Shown piece after piece: positions 60,342 to 64,000 of a DNA stretch of 64,000 nucleotides. The stretch lies in contig NZ_JABRPK010000003.1 in NCBI RefSeq assembly GCF_013248995.1, positions 53,422 to 117,421 of the forward strand, read 5' to 3'. Made by a program: the position numbers and the translations under genes. Each line of letters begins with the position of its first letter. Positions within the stretch are counted from its first letter, which is position 1. The notes below the pieces were generated by a model. That model was not told where the DNA came from and made no database searches. It saw nothing but the letters and a program-made list of their open reading frames with translations. This DNA comes from Frigoribacterium sp. VKM Ac-2836. GTDB taxonomy: Bacteria; Actinomycetota; Actinomycetes; Actinomycetales; Microbacteriaceae.

Positions 60342-61169
60342 ATGGCCAACTTCGACCGTCTCCTGGGTGCCGCCGCGCGTGCGCTCGGCAACTCCTCTTC
60401 TTCTTCGTCCGGCGGGCGCGGTGGTGCGTCCGGCGGCTCGACCGACTGGCGCGACATGGTGCGCAAGGTCTCCGACAAGGTGACCGGCGACGACCGGCAG
60501 GGCGGCGGCGGGTCGGCCTCCGGTGGCGGGCCGGCCTCCGGCGGCGGGCCGACCCCCGGCGGCCACGCCCCCCAGGGCTCCGCTGCCGACCGCGCCGCCC
60601 TCGCCAAGTACGACTACCTGCTGCAGACCGCGCCGCCGCAGCAGCTCGAGCAAGTGCACCGCGACGCGTTCGAGCGGCTCACGCCCGAGCAGCGGCAGCA
60701 GGTGCTGGCGCGTCTCAGCGCCGAGGTCCCCGCGGGCGAGCGCCCGGCGTCGAGCGACCCCGCCGACCTGGCCCGTGCGGCGACCCGGGGTGAGACGGCG
60801 CACCCCGGTCTGATGAAGCGGGTGCTGGGCAGCACGGGGGGCAAGGTCGCGGCCGGCGCCGCGGTCGGTGCCGGCGTGGCCGGGGTCGCGGGGCTCGCCG
60901 TCGCCGTGGCCGGCGCGGCGGCGGTCAGCAGCGTCGCCCTGCCCCTGCTGTCGGAGGCGGTCACGTCGGGCATCGACTTCGACCAGCTGACGAACGGGTT
61001 CGGCTTCGAAGGTCTCGACGGTCTGACCGCCGGCGGCGAGGAGTACCTCGGCGGCCTCGGGGACCAGGTCGGCGGCCTGGGCGAGCAGGTCGGTGGGTTC
61101 GGCGAACAGCTCGGCAACCTCGGCGACGGATTCCAGATCCCGGGCCTCGGCAACCTCTTCGACCGCTGA
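60342..61169 (+). CDS. Uncharacterised protein with Ser/Gly linkers and heptad tail
   Basis: 275 residues from an ATG with GGAGG upstream (60326-60330). Layout: short N-terminal helix, poly-Ser/Gly linkers (~18-33 and 53-75), a helical domain (~80-160, LAKYDYLLQTAPPQQLEQVHRDAFERLTPEQRQQVLARLS), a Gly/Ala/Val-rich hydrophobic segment (~165-205), and a C-terminal repeat GGLGDQVGGLGEQVGGFGEQLGNLG. I do not recognise it. The hydrophobic segment may insert into a membrane. It is divergent from the preceding two-TM protein across 175 bp. Confidence 0.65.
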   Translation: MANFDRLLGAAARALGNSSSSSSGGRGGASGGSTDWRDMVRKVSDKVTGDDRQGGGGSASGGGPASGGGPTPGGHAPQGSAADRAALAKYDYLLQTAPPQQLEQVHRDAFERLTPEQRQQVLARLSAEVPAGERPASSDPADLARAATRGETAHPGLMKRVLGSTGGKVAAGAAVGAGVAGVAGLAVAVAGAAAVSSVALPLLSEAVTSGIDFDQLTNGFGFEGLDGLTAGGEEYLGGLGDQVGGLGEQVGGFGEQLGNLGDGFQIPGLGNLFDR

Positions 61170-61186
61170 CCGAAGGCTCACGCTTG

Positions 61187-61192
61187 TAATCT
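61187..61192 (+). promoter_or_regulatory. Leaderless -10 box of YdcF-like gene
   Basis: TAATCT, 6-nt gap, ATG at 61199; this is the closest match to TATAAT among the leaderless set. Confidence 0.55.
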
Positions 61193-61198
61193 CGGGGC

Positions 61199-62233
61199 AT
61201 GACCGTGATCTCGGCCGGCATCGCCGTCGTCTTCGTGCTCCTCTTCGCCGTCTCGCGCCGGCGCGACGCCCGCCGGTTCCGCAACGGGGTATTCCTGTTG
61301 ACGGCCGGTGGGTTCGGGCTCGTCGCTCTGTCGGACGTCCTGGTCACCGCGTTCCCGCCGCTCGTCTTCGTGTTCGTCCTCGCCGGGGTCCTGGTCCCGG
61401 TGCTGGTGCTCGCGCTCGCGGTCTTCGCGATCGCGAACGGGGTCACGATGCTGAGATCGGAGGGGCGCAGCCTGGGCAACCTGCTGTCGTTGCTCGTCGG
61501 CATCGCCCTGATCGGCGTGCCCGTGGTCGTGGTGTTCCTGGTCGAGGCGGGCCGACGCTCGGACGTCGCCGCCCTGCAGGACGTCACCCTCGGCCTCGGC
61601 GTCGTGGTCGTCTTCGTCACCGGCTACGCCGCCCTGACCTTCGCCGCGTTCACCCTGTGGTCGCTCGTCTACGCACGACCCCGGGTGCGCCCGCAACCCG
61701 ACGCCCTGATCGTGCTCGGCTCCGGGCTGATCCGTGGTGAGGTGCCGCCCCTCCTGCGCAGCAGGCTCGACCGGGCGCTGGCGATCTACCGGTCGACCCC
61801 CGAGGGAGCGCGTCGGCCCGTGCTCGTGCCCTCGGGTGGGCAGGGCGCCGACGAGCCGCGGCCCGAGGGCCAGGCGATGGCCGAGTACCTGGTCGCCCAG
61901 GGCGCCGACCCTGCCGACGTGCTGCCCGAGACCGAGTCGCGGTCCACCCGCGAGAACCTCGTGCTGTCGGGGCGGGTGCTCGCCGACGCCGGACGCACCG
62001 GCTCGACCCTCGTCGTCACCAACAACTACCACGTGCTGCGAGCGGCCCTGCTGGCTCGCGACACCGGCAGCAGCGCCGACGTCGTCGGGTCGCCCACCGC
62101 CGCGTACTACGTGCCGAGCGCGTTCTTGCGGGAGTGGGTGGCCGTCATGGTCGAACACAAGCTGCTGAACCTGCTGCTGGTCGCCCCGTTCGTCGTGCTG
62201 CTCGCCTCCGTGCTGGTGTACGCGCGGTCCTGA
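61199..62233 (+). CDS. YdcF/ElyC/SanA family membrane protein
   Basis: 344 residues. Four N-terminal membrane helices (to ~150), then the DUF218 domain: PDALIVLGSGLIRGEVPPLLRSRLDRALAIY, VLVPSGGQGADEPRPEGQAMAEYLVAQGADPADVLPETESRSTRENLVLS and VVTNNYHVLRAALLAR; a last membrane helix near the C-terminus. The ESRST-EN motif is diagnostic. Family role: envelope precursor or cyclic-Enterobacterial-common-antigen-type functions in E. coli; its actinobacterial role is unknown. Confidence 0.9.
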   Translation: MTVISAGIAVVFVLLFAVSRRRDARRFRNGVFLLTAGGFGLVALSDVLVTAFPPLVFVFVLAGVLVPVLVLALAVFAIANGVTMLRSEGRSLGNLLSLLVGIALIGVPVVVVFLVEAGRRSDVAALQDVTLGLGVVVVFVTGYAALTFAAFTLWSLVYARPRVRPQPDALIVLGSGLIRGEVPPLLRSRLDRALAIYRSTPEGARRPVLVPSGGQGADEPRPEGQAMAEYLVAQGADPADVLPETESRSTRENLVLSGRVLADAGRTGSTLVVTNNYHVLRAALLARDTGSSADVVGSPTAAYYVPSAFLREWVAVMVEHKLLNLLLVAPFVVLLASVLVYARS

Positions 62234-62273
62234 CCGGGTGGGCGGGGTGGCGGGCCGGCACCGCGCCTCCTCG

Positions 62274-63656
62274 TCAGGACGGCCGCGAGGCCGTGCCCTC
62301 GTCGACGGCGAGCTCGGTCGCGGCCTCGTCGCGTGCGGCGTCCGCCGCCCCGTCGCCGTCGTGCTCCAGGCGGTAGTGGAACCGCCCCGCGCCGAGCACG
62401 GGCAGCGCGCCGGTCACGGGGTCGGGTTCGCCCACCCGGACCCGACGGACCCGCAGGTGCTGCCCGCGCACGAGCCAGACGATCGCGACGCCGGCCGCCA
62501 CGAATCCCGACGCCGCCGCGACGCCGATCGCCCAGCGCGGCCCCGCCACGTTCGCGACCCAGCCGACCACCGGGGCGCCGAGCGGTGTGCCACCGGTGAA
62601 CACGGCCATGTAGAGCGCCATGACACGGCCGCGCATGCGGGGTGCGGTGGTCAGCTGGACGGTGGCGTTCGCCGTCGTCATCAGGGTGATCGACGCCAGA
62701 CCCACGGTGACGAGGACGGCGGCGAAGCTCCAGTAGGTCGGCATGAGGGCGGCGACGAGGCAGGTCACGCCGAAGGCCACCGCCGCCGTGACGAGCACCC
62801 GCCAGCGGGGTTTCTCGCGCCGGGCCGACAGCAGGGCGCCGACCAGCGACCCCACGGCGATGGCGGAGGACAGCAGGCCGAAGCCGCTGGCGTCCACGCC
62901 GAACTCGACGCTGGCCATGGTCGAGGTGAAGATGGCGAAGTTCAGGCCGAAGGTGCCGATGACGAAGACCATGACGAACACGACGACGAGGTCGGGCCGT
63001 TCGCGCACGTACCGGAACCCCTCGCGGATCTGCCCCTTGGCCCGCGACACGGCCGGTTTCAGCTCGAGCTGAGCGATCCGGATGAACCTCAGCGACAGCA
63101 GCACGGCGGCGAACGAGCCCGCGTTGATCAGGAACACCCAGCCGGTGCCGATCGTCGCGATGAGCACGCCGGCGACCGCGGGGCCGATCAGCCGGGCACC
63201 GTTGAAGGACGCCGAGTTGAGGCTCACGGCGTTCGTCAGGTGGCCGGGGGGCACGAGCTCGGAGACGAAGCTCTGCCGCACCGGGGCGTCGATCGCGGCC
63301 ACGACGCCGAGCAGCAGCGCGAAGAGGTAGACCATCCAGAGCTGCACGCTGTCGGTCAGCACGAGCACGCCCAGCCCGAGTCCGAGCAGCCCCATGCCCA
63401 GCTGGGTCACCATCAGCAGTCGTCGCCGATCGAACCGGTCGGCGATGAGCCCCGTGATCGGCACCATCAGGATCGGCGGCGCGAACTGCAGCGCCATGGT
63501 GATGCCGAGCGCCGTGGCGTCGTTGTCGGTCAGGTCGGTGAGGACGAGCCAGTCCTGTGCCGTCCGTTGCATCCAGGTGCCGACGTTCGACACGAGGGCG
63601 CCGGCGAACCAGAGCCGGTAGTTGAACAGCGAGAGGCTGCGGAACATCGCGTTCAC
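62274..63656 (-). CDS. MFS transporter (enterobactin-exporter/EntS-like group)
   Basis: 460 residues, 12 membrane helices. FNYRLWFAGALVSNVGTWMQRTAQDWLVL at the N-terminus, LIADRFDRRRLLMV (motif A) and PPILMVPI are characteristic of the DUF894/EntS-type MFS exporters. A ~60-residue hydrophilic C-terminal tail follows (HLRVRRVRVGEPDPVTG to TASRPS). The GTG at 63656 overlaps the stop of the upstream MarR gene (GTGA), so the two are translationally coupled and the pump is probably MarR-regulated. Substrate not inferable. A decamer (62261-62270) lies just after the stop. Confidence 0.88.
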   Translation of the reverse strand: MNAMFRSLSLFNYRLWFAGALVSNVGTWMQRTAQDWLVLTDLTDNDATALGITMALQFAPPILMVPITGLIADRFDRRRLLMVTQLGMGLLGLGLGVLVLTDSVQLWMVYLFALLLGVVAAIDAPVRQSFVSELVPPGHLTNAVSLNSASFNGARLIGPAVAGVLIATIGTGWVFLINAGSFAAVLLSLRFIRIAQLELKPAVSRAKGQIREGFRYVRERPDLVVVFVMVFVIGTFGLNFAIFTSTMASVEFGVDASGFGLLSSAIAVGSLVGALLSARREKPRWRVLVTAAVAFGVTCLVAALMPTYWSFAAVLVTVGLASITLMTTANATVQLTTAPRMRGRVMALYMAVFTGGTPLGAPVVGWVANVAGPRWAIGVAAASGFVAAGVAIVWLVRGQHLRVRRVRVGEPDPVTGALPVLGAGRFHYRLEHDGDGAADAARDEAATELAVDEGTASRPS

Positions 63657-64000
63657 GAGCGGGTCAGCTTGCGGAGGATCTCGGTGGCCTCGGCCAGGGT
63701 GCGACGTTCGTCGGCGGTCAGCGCCGAGAGGCGGGGCACGAGCCACTCGTCACGACGCCGACGCGTCTCGAAGACGAACGCGGCCCCGGCCTCGGTCGTC
63801 TCGAGCAGCACGCGACGCTTGTCGTCGTCGTCGACCGTGCGACGCAGCAGACCGGCCTCGACGAGTTTGCCGACGGTGCGGTTCATCGACGGGGGAGTGA
63901 CGCCCTCGTGCGCCGTCAGCGCCCCGATCGTGAGCGGCTGGTTCTGCACGACGTAGCCGAGGGCGGCCATCTGGGCGTCGCTCACGTCGGCGTCGGCCTT
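63653..64000 (-). CDS. MarR family regulator (5' end outside window)
   Basis: At least 115 residues visible; the frame continues past base 64000, so the N-terminus is missing. The winged helix reads QPLTIGALTAHEGVTPPSMNRTVGKLVEAGLLRRTVDDDDKRRVLLETTEAG, followed by the dimerisation helix ending in EILRKLTRS. Its stop overlaps the start of the MFS exporter, the classical drug-responsive MarR/efflux pair. Confidence 0.9.
   Translation of the reverse strand, partial: KADADVSDAQMAALGYVVQNQPLTIGALTAHEGVTPPSMNRTVGKLVEAGLLRRTVDDDDKRRVLLETTEAGAAFVFETRRRRDEWLVPRLSALTADERRTLAEATEILRKLTRS

Overview
The window is about 70% G+C and densely coded, with GTG/TTG starts, 4-bp start/stop overlaps, DtxR-type iron boxes, a mycothiol-type DinB protein, LAFTG (class-E-like) sortase signals and small DUF805/DUF6458 membrane proteins. 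Together these indicate a high-GC actinobacterium, most likely Microbacteriaceae. The genus cannot be fixed from this sequence. The region is chromosomal housekeeping and accessory metabolism. I saw no rRNA, tRNA, CRISPR array, insertion sequence or prophage.

Layout. 1-3 kb: a DEAD-box RNA helicase cut by the left edge, a DinB protein and a MarR regulator. 3-10 kb: a hydroxamate siderophore operon (lysine decarboxylase, lysine N6-hydroxylase, then an acyltransferase fused to an IucA/IucC synthetase), divergent from a siderophore-interacting reductase whose start codon lies inside an iron box. 10-20 kb: an alpha-glucosidase, a GntR-controlled peptidase/permease/amidase group, and prpD-prpB. 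20-27 kb: an orphan AbiEi/DUF559 protein, an M20 peptidase and sbcDC. 27-35 kb: two secreted, LAFTG-anchored phosphatases, one behind a candidate PHO box, separated by DUF805, aroE/aroD and GNAT genes. 35-46 kb: a CPBP protease, recQ, plsC, a beta-hydroxyacid dehydrogenase-like gene, a TetR/MFS divergon running without a stop into an old-yellow-enzyme reductase, an HhH protein and a CDP-alcohol phosphatidyltransferase. 46-54 kb: an SDR, a LacI regulator with a Gfo/Idh/MocA oxidoreductase, PEP carboxylase, an APH-type kinase and two stress-type small proteins. 54-58 kb: the conserved ATP-grasp / alpha-E / transglutaminase operon. 58-64 kb: a GH114 lipoprotein, two unrecognised proteins, a YdcF-like protein, and an MFS exporter with its MarR regulator, which is cut by the right edge.

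The most unusual content is not a gene. A 10-mer, GGAGGCGCGG, occurs about 55 times on both strands, inside and between genes. Within genes it is read almost only as Glu-Ala-Arg, Gly-Gly-Ala, Arg-Ala-Ser, Ala-Pro-Pro or Pro-Arg-Leu, mostly in linkers and protein tails. In places it is paired as inverted copies that make terminator-like hairpins. It is also built into a second repeat (GTGTGCAATTCGCGAC ... GTCGGGTTCGGCACGC ... GGAGGCGCGG) that expands as 33-bp tandem units. A third class, long near-perfect palindromes of 50-60 bp, sits directly downstream of eleven genes.

Many genes share a strikingly constant start geometry: a -10-like hexamer (TANNNT or a one-base variant) followed by 6-7 nt and then ATG/GTG, with no ribosome binding site. 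This points to widespread leaderless transcription and settles several start codons.
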